The translations under genes and the position numbers were made by a program. From Superficieibacter electus (GTDB taxonomy: Bacteria; Pseudomonadota; Gammaproteobacteria; Enterobacterales; Enterobacteriaceae), in NCBI RefSeq assembly GCF_002915575.1, contig NZ_PQGD01000007.1, positions 212,102-276,101 on the forward strand: a stretch of DNA of 64,000 nucleotides. Reading direction: 5' to 3'. Below, piece by piece: positions 1 to 8,659 of the stretch. How positions within the stretch are numbered: the first letter of the stretch is position 1; each line of letters starts with the position of its first letter. The notes beneath the pieces are model-generated. The model was not told the DNA's origin, ran no database searches, and saw only the letters and a program-made list of their open reading frames with translations.

Positions 1-285
1 ACCACTGCGCAGAAAGCCGCCTTATCTAAACTTTCCCCGGAAATGGTCAGCGCCGATACGCTGGCAGGCGACCCGATCACCGCGCGTTTAACCGCAGCGC
101 CCGGTAACGGCGCAGCGATTGGCGGTCTTAAAGTGATGACTGACAACGGCTGGTTTGCTGCCCGTCCATCGGGCACGGAAGATGCGTATAAAATTTATTG
201 TGAAAGCTTCCTCGGGGAAGAACACCGTAAGCGCATTGAAAAAGAAGCGGTTGAGATCGTCAGTGAAGTGCTGAAAAACGCCTGA
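1..285 (+). CDS. pgm: Phosphoglucomutase, C-terminal 94 residues (5' end outside window)
   Basis: The reading frame is open from base 1 and stops with TGA at 283-285. The visible part is the last domain of the alpha-D-phosphohexomutase fold. It contains the phosphate-binding loop [12 protein letters not shown], which grips the sugar phosphate during interconversion of glucose-1-P and glucose-6-P in the cytoplasm. The C-terminal tail ([10 protein letters not shown]) matches my memory of E. coli Pgm. The N-terminal catalytic serine domain lies upstream of the window. A hairpin terminator follows directly, so transcription of pgm is separated from the accessory cluster downstream. Confidence 0.95.
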   Translation, partial: TTAQKAALSKLSPEMVSADTLAGDPITARLTAAPGNGAAIGGLKVMTDNGWFAARPSGTEDAYKIYCESFLGEEHRKRIEKEAVEIVSEVLKNA

Positions 286-303
286 CCGAAACGCAATCCA
301 TTC

Positions 304-327
304 ACGCCTCCTTCGGGAGGCGTTTTA
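304..327 (+). terminator. Rho-independent terminator of pgm
   Basis: An 8-bp perfect stem (acgcctcc / ggaggcgt) closes a TTCG tetraloop and is followed by a short T run. It begins 18 bp after the pgm stop codon. Confidence 0.85.
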
Positions 328-682
328 CATTATGAGATGTGATAGTTTTTCTGCCTGAGCCTGACATGTTTTTTAATTCGTCAGAAAACCGCGCCTTTAC
401 GGTGAAAAGTCACAACCCGGTCATAATCGGGCATGGTGATGATGACCGGGTATGACCGTCTTCCTGTCCGGGTTTCGTCTTCAGTGGAATAAATACGCAC
501 AAATACGTGACTGACATCACGAAAAATAGCGTATTTATATCCTGTTCATCTACAAAATATGATTACCCTCTAATAAATTTTTTTTAGCAATGCCGTCACT
601 GTATTGTATGAAGTCAGTCACTTAACAAAAAGAGCATTTTGGGTATCATAGCGTCATGTCGAAATAATAACTGAGAATAAAA
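328..682 (+). promoter_or_regulatory. AT-rich promoter region of the pentitol cluster
   Basis: This gene-free stretch separates the pgm terminator from the DeoR-type regulator and should carry the promoter for the + strand cluster. It is clearly richer in A+T than pgm. It contains a CRP-like palindrome at 503-524. I could not assign -35 and -10 boxes with confidence. Confidence 0.5.
503..524 (+). promoter_or_regulatory. Putative CRP (cAMP receptor protein) site
   Basis: The core is GTGA (507-510), six bases, then TCAC (517-520), which keeps the symmetric heart of the CRP consensus TGTGA-N6-TCACA. Only the outermost base of each half differs. Its place 160 bp upstream of a sugar-catabolic regulator fits catabolite control. 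The assignment is by motif only. Confidence 0.55.
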
Positions 683-1480
683 ATGCTCCAGGCAAAACGT
701 CATTTATTAATATTCAGGTATATAAAAGAGAATGACTGTGCCAGGGTAAAAGAACTGTCAGATATGTTTTCCGTATCGCAGGAAACCATCCGCCGGGACT
801 TAGCCATATTGGCTAAAAGTAAGAAAATAGTTCGTAGTTTTGGTGGTGCGGCATTACTTGAAAATAATAATGCTTACCTTGAAGTGGAACAAAAAGCCGT
901 GTCGGAAAATTTTGTGGATACGGCCGAATCATTTATTAAAAGAACCCGCGAACGTACTGATGCTAAAACCCGGATTGCCAAAGCCGCTCTGCCGTTTATT
1001 AAAGAGCATGACTGCATCATAATGGATAACAGCAGCACCTGTTGGTTTTTAGCGCGGCAACTGCCGGATATCAATTTAACGGTGATTACTAATTCCTTAA
1101 ATATTGTTCAGACACTGGCCTGTCGTAAGAAAATACGCATTATTAGTGTAGGTGGCGAGTATTCTGAGCGGCATGGAGATTTTCACGGCCCGGTCGCGGA
1201 GTTGACCATCAAAAGTTTTAAAGTTAGCAAATTTTTCTTTTCATGCCAGGGCATTGCGCCAGAGTATGACATCAGGGACGGTAGCGAGTTAAATGTACGG
1301 CTTAAGCAGGAAATGCTTAATGTTTCTGATAAAAAAATACTGCTCGCTGACTCTATGAAGTTTGATCAGTACTCATTATATAAAATTTGTAATCTGGAAG
1401 GTGTCGATGTACTGATCACCAATAAATTGCCTTGCGAAGAATATCGTTGCAGCAAAATTCAGACGATTGAAACCGACTGA
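683..1480 (+). CDS. DeoR-family transcriptional regulator of the pentitol cluster
   Basis: This 265-residue protein has the DeoR-type winged helix-turn-helix at residues 1-60: a lysine/arginine-rich start, then VKELSDMFSVSQETIRRDLA and a short wing ending in GGAALL. The C-terminal part is the DeoRC sensor fold related to sugar-phosphate isomerases (IIMDNSSTCWFLARQL, ITNSLNIVQTL, GGEYSERHGDFHGP). Members of this family usually repress neighbouring sugar operons and respond to a phosphorylated intermediate. It is the first gene of the cluster and is co-directional with it, so it probably regulates itself and the genes behind it. The Shine-Dalgarno match is weak. The gene is AT-rich compared with the backbone. 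Confidence 0.85.
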   Translation: MLQAKRHLLIFRYIKENDCARVKELSDMFSVSQETIRRDLAILAKSKKIVRSFGGAALLENNNAYLEVEQKAVSENFVDTAESFIKRTRERTDAKTRIAKAALPFIKEHDCIIMDNSSTCWFLARQLPDINLTVITNSLNIVQTLACRKKIRIISVGGEYSERHGDFHGPVAELTIKSFKVSKFFFSCQGIAPEYDIRDGSELNVRLKQEMLNVSDKKILLADSMKFDQYSLYKICNLEGVDVLITNKLPCEEYRCSKIQTIETD

Positions 1481-1535
1481 TATATCACTGTATTAAGTAA
1501 TATCATATTACTCCAGCTATTTTAATTCATTCAAC

Positions 1536-1550
1536 GACATTTTAAATGTC
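1536..1550 (+). promoter_or_regulatory. 15-bp palindrome, candidate operator before the dehydrogenase gene
   Basis: GACATTT-T-AAATGTC is a perfect 7-bp inverted repeat with one central base. It lies 22 bp before the chosen start codon of the dehydrogenase and covers an upstream in-frame ATG. It could be the operator of the neighbouring DeoR-type protein. No second copy was found upstream of the regulator, so this is a suggestion only. Confidence 0.35.
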
Positions 1551-1572
1551 ATCAGTGAACAAGAGGTTTGCT

Positions 1573-2646
1573 ATGGAACAACTGCCTGAAAATATGAAAG
1601 CCGTGGTCTGTCATGGGCCAAAAGATTATCGTTTTGAAAAAATTACTCGGCCGGTCGCTAAAGAAAGAGAAGTCGTTATCAAGGTTGATGGTTGTGGTAT
1701 TTGTGCGGGCGATTGCAAAGCCAGTGATGGCGCACCAATGTTTTGGGGAGACAATCCATGGGTAAAAACACCGGTAGTGCCAGGGCATGAGTTTTACGGC
1801 CGGGTAGCGGAATTAGGTCCGGGCTCTGCGGAAAAATATAAATTGAAAATTGGTGACCGTATCCTGGCTGAGCAAATTGTTCCTTGTCATGAGTGCCGAT
1901 TCTGCAAGACCGGGAAATACTGGATGTGTGAAACCCATGATATTTATGGTTTCCAGAAAGATGTTGCTGACGGTGGTATGGCAGAATATATGCGTTTCTC
2001 GGAAAGGGCGATTATTCACAAAATTCCGGACTCACTCTCAGAAGAAGACGCAGCACTGATTGAACCGATGGCCTGCGCTATCCATACGGTCCGCCGTGGC
2101 GATATTGATTTGAACGATGTTGTTGTGATTGCGGGAGCCGGGCCATTAGGGCTATGCATGATACAAGTCGCTCATCTTAAAACGCCGAAGAAACTGATCG
2201 TTATCGATACAATGGAAGATCGCCTGGCGCTGGCGAAAACTTTCGGCGCTGATGTGGTCATTAATGCGGCAAAAGAAGATGCGGTGGCCATCGTTAAATC
2301 AATGACCGAGGGCTATGGCTGCGACGTATATATCGAAGCGACCGGCGCGCCAATTGGGGTAACGCAGGGTCTGGAGATGATCCGCAAGCTGGGGCGGTTT
2401 GTTGAGTTCAGCGTGTTTGGCAAAGAAACTACGGTTGACTGGTCCATTATTGGCGACCGTAAAGAGCTTGATATTCGCGGCGCACATTTGGGGCCATATA
2501 GCTATGACGTCGCCATCGATCTGTTCAGTCGCGGGCTAATTACCGCCAAAGGTATTGTGACTCACTTTTATTCTATTGATGACTGGAAAGAAGCGTTTGA
2601 TATGGCCAAAACGCTGGACTCCATCAAAGTCGTTATCAAACCTTAA
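1573..2646 (+). CDS. Zinc-dependent medium-chain polyol-type dehydrogenase
   Basis: This 357-residue protein belongs to the zinc-containing medium-chain dehydrogenase family (sorbitol / threonine dehydrogenase branch). Catalytic zinc ligands are Cys41 and the GHE motif at His72-Glu73. Structural zinc cysteines are Cys105, 108, 111 and 119. The NAD-binding Rossmann motif is GAGPLGL. Alongside an L-xylulose-kinase-like kinase and two pentulose-phosphate epimerases, it most plausibly oxidises a pentitol to L-xylulose, but the substrate is inferred. I chose the ATG at 1573 because aagagg lies six bases before it. The ATG at 1546 is in frame, has no ribosome site and sits inside a palindrome. Confidence 0.8.
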   Translation: MEQLPENMKAVVCHGPKDYRFEKITRPVAKEREVVIKVDGCGICAGDCKASDGAPMFWGDNPWVKTPVVPGHEFYGRVAELGPGSAEKYKLKIGDRILAEQIVPCHECRFCKTGKYWMCETHDIYGFQKDVADGGMAEYMRFSERAIIHKIPDSLSEEDAALIEPMACAIHTVRRGDIDLNDVVVIAGAGPLGLCMIQVAHLKTPKKLIVIDTMEDRLALAKTFGADVVINAAKEDAVAIVKSMTEGYGCDVYIEATGAPIGVTQGLEMIRKLGRFVEFSVFGKETTVDWSIIGDRKELDIRGAHLGPYSYDVAIDLFSRGLITAKGIVTHFYSIDDWKEAFDMAKTLDSIKVVIKP

Positions 2647-2752
2647 GCTGCACCGGGATCGTTTACCCATTACCACTCGGTCCCCGCCAGCAAAATAAGG
2701 TGAAAGTAGATGTTTGCCAACACCGTTCATAATAATGAGAAGGAGAGTTCAC

Positions 2753-3667
2753 ATGTCTGGAAGTCTGAAATATAAAACATTGCTGGTCGGCTTATTATCC
2801 CTGGGACTCATGGCGGGTGCCAGCGCCAAACAACTCACCGTAGGAATGTCGTTTCAGGAGTTAAATAACGAATACTTCGTTACCATGAAACAATCTGTTG
2901 AGGACGCTACAAAAGATATCAATGCCAAATTATATACCGCCGATGCTGCTCATGACGTTTCCAAACAGATCAGCGATATAGAAGATATGATCCAGAAGAA
3001 AATTGATATTTTGCTGATCAACCCGGCAGACAGTGTGGGGGCCGAAGCCGCGGTGCTGGCAGCGAAAAAAGCTGGAGTGGTGGTCGTTGCCATTGACGCA
3101 CAGGCCAACGGTCCACTGGATTCTTTTGTCGGATCGAAAAACTACGATGCGGGCCTGATTGCCGGTGAAAATCTGGCAAAAGCGCTGGGTAATAAAGGTA
3201 ATGTAGCGATCCTGGATGGTATTCCGGTGGTACCCATCCTTGAACGTGTACGCGGTTTTGAAGATGCGATGAAAAAACATCCGGATATCAAAATTGTGAC
3301 CAAACTCAACGGCAAACAGGAACGCGATACCGCGATGAGCGTGACGGAAAATATGCTGCAATCGAACCCGACGCTCAATGGTATCTTCAGCGTCAACGAT
3401 GTCGGTTCGCTGGGTGCGTTGGCCGCTATTCAATCCTCGGGGCGCGATGTGAAGCTGGTGAGTGTTGATGGTTCGCCGGAGGCGGTTGCGGAAATTGCTA
3501 AAGGCAACACGCCATTCATCGCTACGGCGGCACAGTTCCCACGCGATCAGGTCCGCATCGGTTTAGGGATTGCGCTGGCGAAATACTGGGGTGCCAATGT
3601 GCCCGCTTCGGTTCCGGTAGACGTCAAATTAATTGATAAAAATAACGCCAAAGATTTCCACTGGTAA
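2753..3667 (+). CDS. Ribose-type ABC transporter periplasmic sugar-binding protein
   Basis: This 304-residue protein is of the RbsB/type-I periplasmic binding fold. A Sec signal peptide spans residues 1-25 (basic start, leucine-rich core, cleavage after AGASA). The mature protein starts KQLTVGMSF and shows family motifs such as EDMIQKKIDILLINPADS, VAIDAQAN, FVGSKNYDAG and FSVNDVGSLGAL. It should capture the cluster's sugar or polyol in the periplasm and deliver it to the permease and ATPase encoded next. The start at 2753 follows aaggag; a longer frame from 2714 would bury the signal peptide. A strong hairpin follows the gene and may raise its expression over the membrane components. Confidence 0.88.
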   Translation: MSGSLKYKTLLVGLLSLGLMAGASAKQLTVGMSFQELNNEYFVTMKQSVEDATKDINAKLYTADAAHDVSKQISDIEDMIQKKIDILLINPADSVGAEAAVLAAKKAGVVVVAIDAQANGPLDSFVGSKNYDAGLIAGENLAKALGNKGNVAILDGIPVVPILERVRGFEDAMKKHPDIKIVTKLNGKQERDTAMSVTENMLQSNPTLNGIFSVNDVGSLGALAAIQSSGRDVKLVSVDGSPEAVAEIAKGNTPFIATAAQFPRDQVRIGLGIALAKYWGANVPASVPVDVKLIDKNNAKDFHW

Positions 3668-3693
3668 TTCATTCCGCTTCAAATTATTTGCGC

Positions 3694-3723
3694 ATAAGGT
3701 TGTGCGATCCCGCACAACCTTAT
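3694..3723 (+). promoter_or_regulatory. 13-bp hairpin between binding-protein and ATPase genes
   Basis: A perfect 13-bp stem (ataaggttgtgcg / cgcacaaccttat) closes a 4-base loop in the 117-bp gap after the binding protein. No T run follows directly. The position is typical of intercistronic hairpins that stabilise the upstream message or partly end transcription, so that binding protein is made in excess. This role is inferred. Confidence 0.6.
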
Positions 3724-3784
3724 TCGGGAACCTTTTATCGTTCGCAGTCTGGCTGGGTTTTGTTTTAATGGAGTGATACGCATC

Positions 3785-5266
3785 ATGAATTTACTGGAGA
3801 TTAAGCATGTCAGTAAAACGTTTCCCGGTGTAAAAGCACTTGATGATATCAATATAACGTTACAAAGCGGCGAGGTTCATGCTCTGCTCGGTGAAAATGG
3901 TGCGGGTAAATCCACACTAATGAAAGTGCTGTGCGGAATTTATCAGCCTGATACCGGTGGTATTTATATTAATGATCAGCTACAGCACTTTCAGACCTAT
4001 CGTGATGCTATTCGCGCAGGTATTGGCATTATTTTCCAGGAGTTTTCGCTGATCCCTTATTTAAATGCGTTCGAAAACATTTTTCTCAACCGGGAATTAA
4101 CAAACAGCGTAGGACTACTCGATCGAAAAAAAATGCGCCATGAGGCGATGAGAATATTTAACGAACTGGGTGTTAAACTCGACCCGGATGAGCAAATTTG
4201 CCACCTTAGTGTTGCCGAACAGCAATTCGTTGAAATAGCCAAAGCATTGTCGCTGGAGGCGCGGATTCTGGTGCTCGACGAACCGACGGCAACGCTGACC
4301 CCGGGAGAAGCTGAGCATCTTTTCCGGGTGATGCGTGACCTGAAGGCCAAAGGGGTAGGGATGTTTTTCATCTCCCACCATCTTGAAGAAATTTATGAAA
4401 TTTGCGACAGCCTGAGTATTTTGCGTGACGGTAAATATATTGGATCAGCAAAAGTCGATGATGTCGAAATCTCTACCATGATCCAAATGATGGTCGGGCG
4501 TGAAGTGGAGAATATCTACCCGGCAAAACGCACGCTGGGACAGCGAGAGGAGATACTGAACGCCAGTATTCAATTAACTGAAGCCAGCCCATGTAATCGC
4601 CTGACGTTGCGTAAAGGCGAAATACTGGGATTATCCGGTTTAGTGGGGTCCGGACGTACTGAAACCATTCTGGCCATGACCGGGGCTGAGAAATGTTTCA
4701 AAAAAAATATCACCCTCTTTGGTAAACCAGTGAGGCTTAATGCGACTTCTCAGGCATTGAAGGCAGGTATTGGTTTACTGCCTGAAAGCCGTAAAACGCA
4801 GGGGCTGGTACTGCCTTTTTCTGTCAAAGATAATATCTGGCTGAACAAACACTCGTTACGCCATCTGTTTATAAATGATGGAGACGAATTAACCACCACC
4901 AATAGTTTGATTGCTAAAGTTGGCGTAAAAACGCCGGATGCCTGGACGGCAGTCGGTACGCTCAGTGGTGGAAATCAGCAAAAAGTGGTTATCTCACGCT
5001 GGCTCAATCACGATGTGAATATCCTCATTTTTGATGAGCCAACTCGTGGCATAGATGTCGGTGCGAAGTCAGAAATTTATCAAATAATGCGCCGTCTTAC
5101 CGAGCAAGGTATTTCAATTATTATGATTTCGTCTGAATTGCCGGAGATTATTGGCGTCAGCGATCGCGTCATGGTGTTTCGCGATGGTGGTATTGTTGCC
5201 GAGTTAGAGGGCGATGATATTAATTCGACGGATATTATGTTGCATGCCGCAGGTAATATTATTTAG
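3785..5266 (+). CDS. Sugar ABC transporter ATPase with two nucleotide-binding domains
   Basis: This 493-residue protein is an RbsA/AraG/XylG-type double ATPase. The first domain has Walker A GENGAGKST (about residues 35-43), signature LSVAEQQFVEIAKAL and Walker B ILVLDEPTATLT. The second has a degenerate Walker A (GLVGSGRTE), signature LSGGNQQKVVISRWL and Walker B ILIFDEPTRGIDVGAKSE. This asymmetry is normal for the family. It powers import of the substrate held by the upstream binding protein. A GTG four codons earlier is in frame. ATG 3785 matches the usual N-terminus, though its ggag is about 11 bases away. It ends 10 bp before the permease. Confidence 0.88.
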   Translation: MNLLEIKHVSKTFPGVKALDDINITLQSGEVHALLGENGAGKSTLMKVLCGIYQPDTGGIYINDQLQHFQTYRDAIRAGIGIIFQEFSLIPYLNAFENIFLNRELTNSVGLLDRKKMRHEAMRIFNELGVKLDPDEQICHLSVAEQQFVEIAKALSLEARILVLDEPTATLTPGEAEHLFRVMRDLKAKGVGMFFISHHLEEIYEICDSLSILRDGKYIGSAKVDDVEISTMIQMMVGREVENIYPAKRTLGQREEILNASIQLTEASPCNRLTLRKGEILGLSGLVGSGRTETILAMTGAEKCFKKNITLFGKPVRLNATSQALKAGIGLLPESRKTQGLVLPFSVKDNIWLNKHSLRHLFINDGDELTTTNSLIAKVGVKTPDAWTAVGTLSGGNQQKVVISRWLNHDVNILIFDEPTRGIDVGAKSEIYQIMRRLTEQGISIIMISSELPEIIGVSDRVMVFRDGGIVAELEGDDINSTDIMLHAAGNII

Positions 5267-5276
5267 GGGGTTCCCA

Positions 5277-6262
5277 ATGAGCAATGCCAATGTTTCTGCT
5301 GCACCAGTTGCTAAAACTGAAAAGGGTACTGGAATGATGTCCCGATTAATGAAAACACCGGCCTTTTTACCGTTTATTGGCCTGGTGCTACTATTCGGCT
5401 GTATGTCAATATTTAACGATTATTTTCTGACGGTGGAAAATTTATCAACCGTCGCCAGACAGGTTTCAATTAACGCTATTATTGCAATTGGAATGACGTT
5501 TGCCATTCTGACGGGTGGGATCGATCTTTCGGTGGGCGCGGTGATGGCGCTGTGCGGTACCCTGATGGCCGGACTGATGAAATTCTACGGGCTGGACCCG
5601 TGGATGGCGATAACGCTTGGCTTACTGGCGGGCGTTGCCTTTGGTCTGCTAAACGGTTTTTTAACTGCCTACGGCAAAATGCCGCCGATTATCGTGACGC
5701 TGGGTGCGATGATCATCGCCAAGGGACTGGCGTTAATTTATACCGGGGGCTACCCCATCTCTGGATTACCTGATTCATTTTCCTTCTGGGGGCGCGATTA
5801 TATTTTCGGCATTCAGGTCCCGATTTTATTAATGGCACTGCTGTACCTTATTTTTTATATCGTACTCAACCATATGCCTTTTGGCCGCTATGTCTATTCT
5901 CTTGGTGGAAATGAAGAGGCGGCACGACTCAGCGGATTGCGGGTTAAATATTATAAGTTATTGGTGTATGTAATCAGCGGTTTTACCGCCGGATTTGCCG
6001 GTCTTATTTTCACTTCCCGGGTCATGAGCGGACAACCCAATGCCGGTGTTGGGTTTGAACTGGATGCTATTGCCGCTGTGGTATTAGGTGGCGCATCCAT
6101 TGCTGGTGGGCGTGGAATGATCATCGGGAGCTCATCGGCGCAATGATGTTAGGAGTATTAAACAACGGGCTCAATTTATTAGGCATTTCACCGTATGTTC
6201 AATATCTGGTGAAAGGCCTGATCATTTGGGGGGCGACATTTATTAGTTCGGCCAGACGATAG
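5277..6262 (+). pseudogene. Ribose-type ABC transporter permease, disrupted by a single-base frameshift
   Basis: From ATG 5277 (preceded by aggggg) the frame encodes about 285 residues of an RbsC-type permease. Features include hydrophobic spans, the ILTGGIDLSVGAVMAL motif and GGASIAGGRGMIIG. It then meets TGA at 6144-6146. In the +2 frame from about 6131, the expected C-terminus continues (LIGAMMLGVLNNGLNLLGIS ... ISSARR) to TAG at 6260-6262. One base, probably a C in the agctc stretch at 6129-6133, is missing relative to the conserved GTLIGA-like sequence. An intact protein would have about 328 residues. The break removes the last one or two membrane helices. It may be a real inactivating mutation or a sequencing error, since the rest of the gene looks undecayed. 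Confidence 0.85.
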
Positions 6263-6300
6263 TCTTTTTTTCCTGATCCCTATTAACCAAGGAGAGTGTC

Positions 6301-7776
6301 ATGAATTTTATCGGGATAGACATTGGCGGAACGGTCACCAAGGCAGGTATTTATGACGCGCAGGGCAATGAAATACATGTTGCCTCACGCAACGCCGAGG
6401 TACTGGCCGAACAGCCCGGCTTTAGTGAACGTAATATGGATGAGCTGTGGGAGACCGTTTGCCGCGTTGTAAAGCAGGCGATTTATGAAAGCCAGGTCCC
6501 ACCACTCAGTATCAAAGGCGTCAGCTTTTCTTCCCATGGCAAAGGGTTATATGCCATCGACAAAAAAGGTAAACCGGTACGTAATGGTATTATTTCATCC
6601 GATACCCGGGCGCTGGACTATGTCAAACGCTGGTATCACGATGGCATTGATAAACAGGCCTATCATAAAGGTTTACAGCAATTATGGACCGGACACCCGG
6701 TTTCTTTACTGGCGTGGTTAAAAGATCATGAGCCGGATAATTATGCCCGGATTGATGCAATATTGATGGTGCATGACTATATTCGCTTCAAGTTTACCGG
6801 CGAGATCCATGCCGAAATCACCAATATTTCGGGTAGCAATTTTTATAACCAATTCACTTCATGTTATGACAACGAAATGATGGCGCTTTTTGGCATCCCC
6901 GAGGTGGCGGATAAAACCGCCCCGGTTGTGAACTCAACCGATCGGATAGGGGTTATCACGCCGCAGGCAGCACTGGATTGCGGACTATGCCCGGGAACGC
7001 CGGTATTTGGCGGCTTTTTTGACGTGGTTTCCAGCGCCGTAACCTCCGGAATCGACAATGAAAAAACGCTGAGTGCCGTAGCCGGAACCTGGAGTATTGC
7101 GACGTCTGTCACTGACCATATTATTACCAGCGATTTTCCTTATATCTGGGGGAAATATTGTGTGCCGGGCAAATATTTCGTTCATGAAGGCAGCCCAACT
7201 TCAGCCAGTAATTTGACGTGGTTTATTAAGCAATTCTTTCAGGATGAAGCGCAGTGCTACCAAAATTTTGAACAATGGATCGCCCAAAGTTGCGACGAGC
7301 AGCTTGTCTTCCTGCCTTATCTATTTGGTTCAAATCTGGAAATGGATTTGCAGGGCGGATTGATTGGTCTTTCGGGCCATCACACTAAAAAAGATGTGAT
7401 TGCAGCGATTTATCGCGGCATTGTTTTTTCCCATCTGGTGCACCAGGACCGCATTATTTCCCTCAACCCGGCGATTGAAAAAATTCGCTTTACCGGTGGG
7501 CCGAGTCGATCGCGACAGTGGACGCAGATGTATGCTGACGCGGCCAATTTGCCGCTGGAAGTGGTTGATATTGAACAGGCTGGATGCCGGGCAGCGGCAC
7601 TTTGTGCGGCAACAGGGGCTGGCGTATATTCCAGTTTTAGTGAGGCCATGGCGCAAACTCAGCCTGCGGTCGTGGTGTTTGAACCTGACGAGCAGCGCCA
7701 CCAGCATTTACGCGAAGGATACGCACGTTATCTCAACGTTGCCCATGCCCTGTCACCGCGGGTAAATGCCAAATGA
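6301..7776 (+). CDS. FGGY carbohydrate kinase, L-xylulose-kinase-like
   Basis: This 491-residue FGGY kinase starts with the phosphate-1 motif GIDIGGTVTKAGIYD. It resembles LyxK/YiaP (L-xylulose kinase) over its length: PGFSERNMDELW, SSHGKGLY, ISSDTRAL, LWTGHPVSLLAWLKDHEP, HDYIRFKFTG and GGFFDVVSSA. The last carries the likely catalytic Asp241. The expected reaction is phosphorylation of L-xylulose at C5 with ATP. Context supports this, because the next gene encodes an L-xylulose-5-P 3-epimerase homologue. The start follows aaggag, and the stop overlaps the epimerase start by ATGA, so the two are translationally coupled. Related kinases for other ketoses cannot be excluded. Confidence 0.85.
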   Translation: MNFIGIDIGGTVTKAGIYDAQGNEIHVASRNAEVLAEQPGFSERNMDELWETVCRVVKQAIYESQVPPLSIKGVSFSSHGKGLYAIDKKGKPVRNGIISSDTRALDYVKRWYHDGIDKQAYHKGLQQLWTGHPVSLLAWLKDHEPDNYARIDAILMVHDYIRFKFTGEIHAEITNISGSNFYNQFTSCYDNEMMALFGIPEVADKTAPVVNSTDRIGVITPQAALDCGLCPGTPVFGGFFDVVSSAVTSGIDNEKTLSAVAGTWSIATSVTDHIITSDFPYIWGKYCVPGKYFVHEGSPTSASNLTWFIKQFFQDEAQCYQNFEQWIAQSCDEQLVFLPYLFGSNLEMDLQGGLIGLSGHHTKKDVIAAIYRGIVFSHLVHQDRIISLNPAIEKIRFTGGPSRSRQWTQMYADAANLPLEVVDIEQAGCRAAALCAATGAGVYSSFSEAMAQTQPAVVVFEPDEQRHQHLREGYARYLNVAHALSPRVNAK

Positions 7777-8627
7777 AACCAACCATAGGGATTTATGAAA
7801 AGGCGCTGCCGAATGCGCTGAGCTGGGCGGAGCGCTTTGATCTGGCTGCGCAACTGGGCTTCAGCTTTATTGAGATGTCGGTGGACGAAGATCCGGTGCG
7901 GCAAGCGCGTTTACAGTGGAATCGCGCCGAACGCCTCGACTTTGTCGCGGGGAAAATCAACAGCGGGGTTGATGTACCGAGTATGTGTTTATCTGCCCAT
8001 CGTGCCTTTCCGTTTGGCAGCCTGAAACGCGAGACTCGTGATAAAGCGTACGATCTAATGCAGGATGCGCTGGCCCTGGCGGGGCAGGTGGGCATCCGCA
8101 ATATTCAACTGGCAGGCTATGATGTCTATTATGAGTCTTCTTCTGCACAAACCCGTGAACTTTTCATTGAGGGGATAAGCTGGGCGGTTTCGCAGGCAGC
8201 CAAAGCACAAATTATGCTCTCCATGGAAATTATGGATACGGCGTTTATGAGCAATATTTCGCGCTGGTTGGATCTGGAGCGCAAAATATGCAGCCCGTGG
8301 TTTTGCGTCTACCCCGATGTCGGCAATCTCAGTGCCTGGCATAATGATGTGCCGGTGGAATTGAGTAAAGGCATCCACAAAATCTCGGCCATCCACTTAA
8401 AAGATACCCGGCAAATCTCCCCCTTTTCGCTGGGACAGTTTCGCGATGTGCCGTTCGGCACCGGCTGCGTGAATTTTGATGAAGTCTTTCGCACGCTCTC
8501 AACCCTGAATTATCGCGGCGCATGGTTGATGGAAATGTGGGCTAAAAACGATGGCGCAGATGTGCAACGTATTGCTGAAGCCAAAAGCTGGATTGAAGAT
8601 AAATATCAGCACGCTTTTTTGAATTGA
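7773..8627 (+). CDS. L-ribulose-5-phosphate 3-epimerase (UlaE/SgbU-like)
   Basis: This 284-residue TIM-barrel protein has the same length as UlaE and shares its start (IGIYEKALP) and many blocks: MCLSAHRAFP, IQLAGYDVYY, YPDVGNLSAW and IHLKDTR. The metal-binding set expected for this family is present: Glu152, Asp182, His208 and Glu254. It should interconvert L-xylulose-5-P and L-ribulose-5-P. That links the upstream kinase to the downstream 4-epimerase. It starts inside the kinase stop codon (ATGA overlap). It is a cluster-specific copy, not the ula operon gene, because none of the other ula genes is nearby. Confidence 0.9.
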   Translation: MKPTIGIYEKALPNALSWAERFDLAAQLGFSFIEMSVDEDPVRQARLQWNRAERLDFVAGKINSGVDVPSMCLSAHRAFPFGSLKRETRDKAYDLMQDALALAGQVGIRNIQLAGYDVYYESSSAQTRELFIEGISWAVSQAAKAQIMLSMEIMDTAFMSNISRWLDLERKICSPWFCVYPDVGNLSAWHNDVPVELSKGIHKISAIHLKDTRQISPFSLGQFRDVPFGTGCVNFDEVFRTLSTLNYRGAWLMEMWAKNDGADVQRIAEAKSWIEDKYQHAFLN

Positions 8628-8659
8628 TAGCCTGAATTTTTCTGACTCTGGAGTTAATT

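Noticed and set aside
1546-1572. Upstream start of the zinc dehydrogenase
   Set aside because: There is no ribosome site, the ATG lies in a palindrome, and the next in-frame ATG at 1573 has aagagg at good distance.
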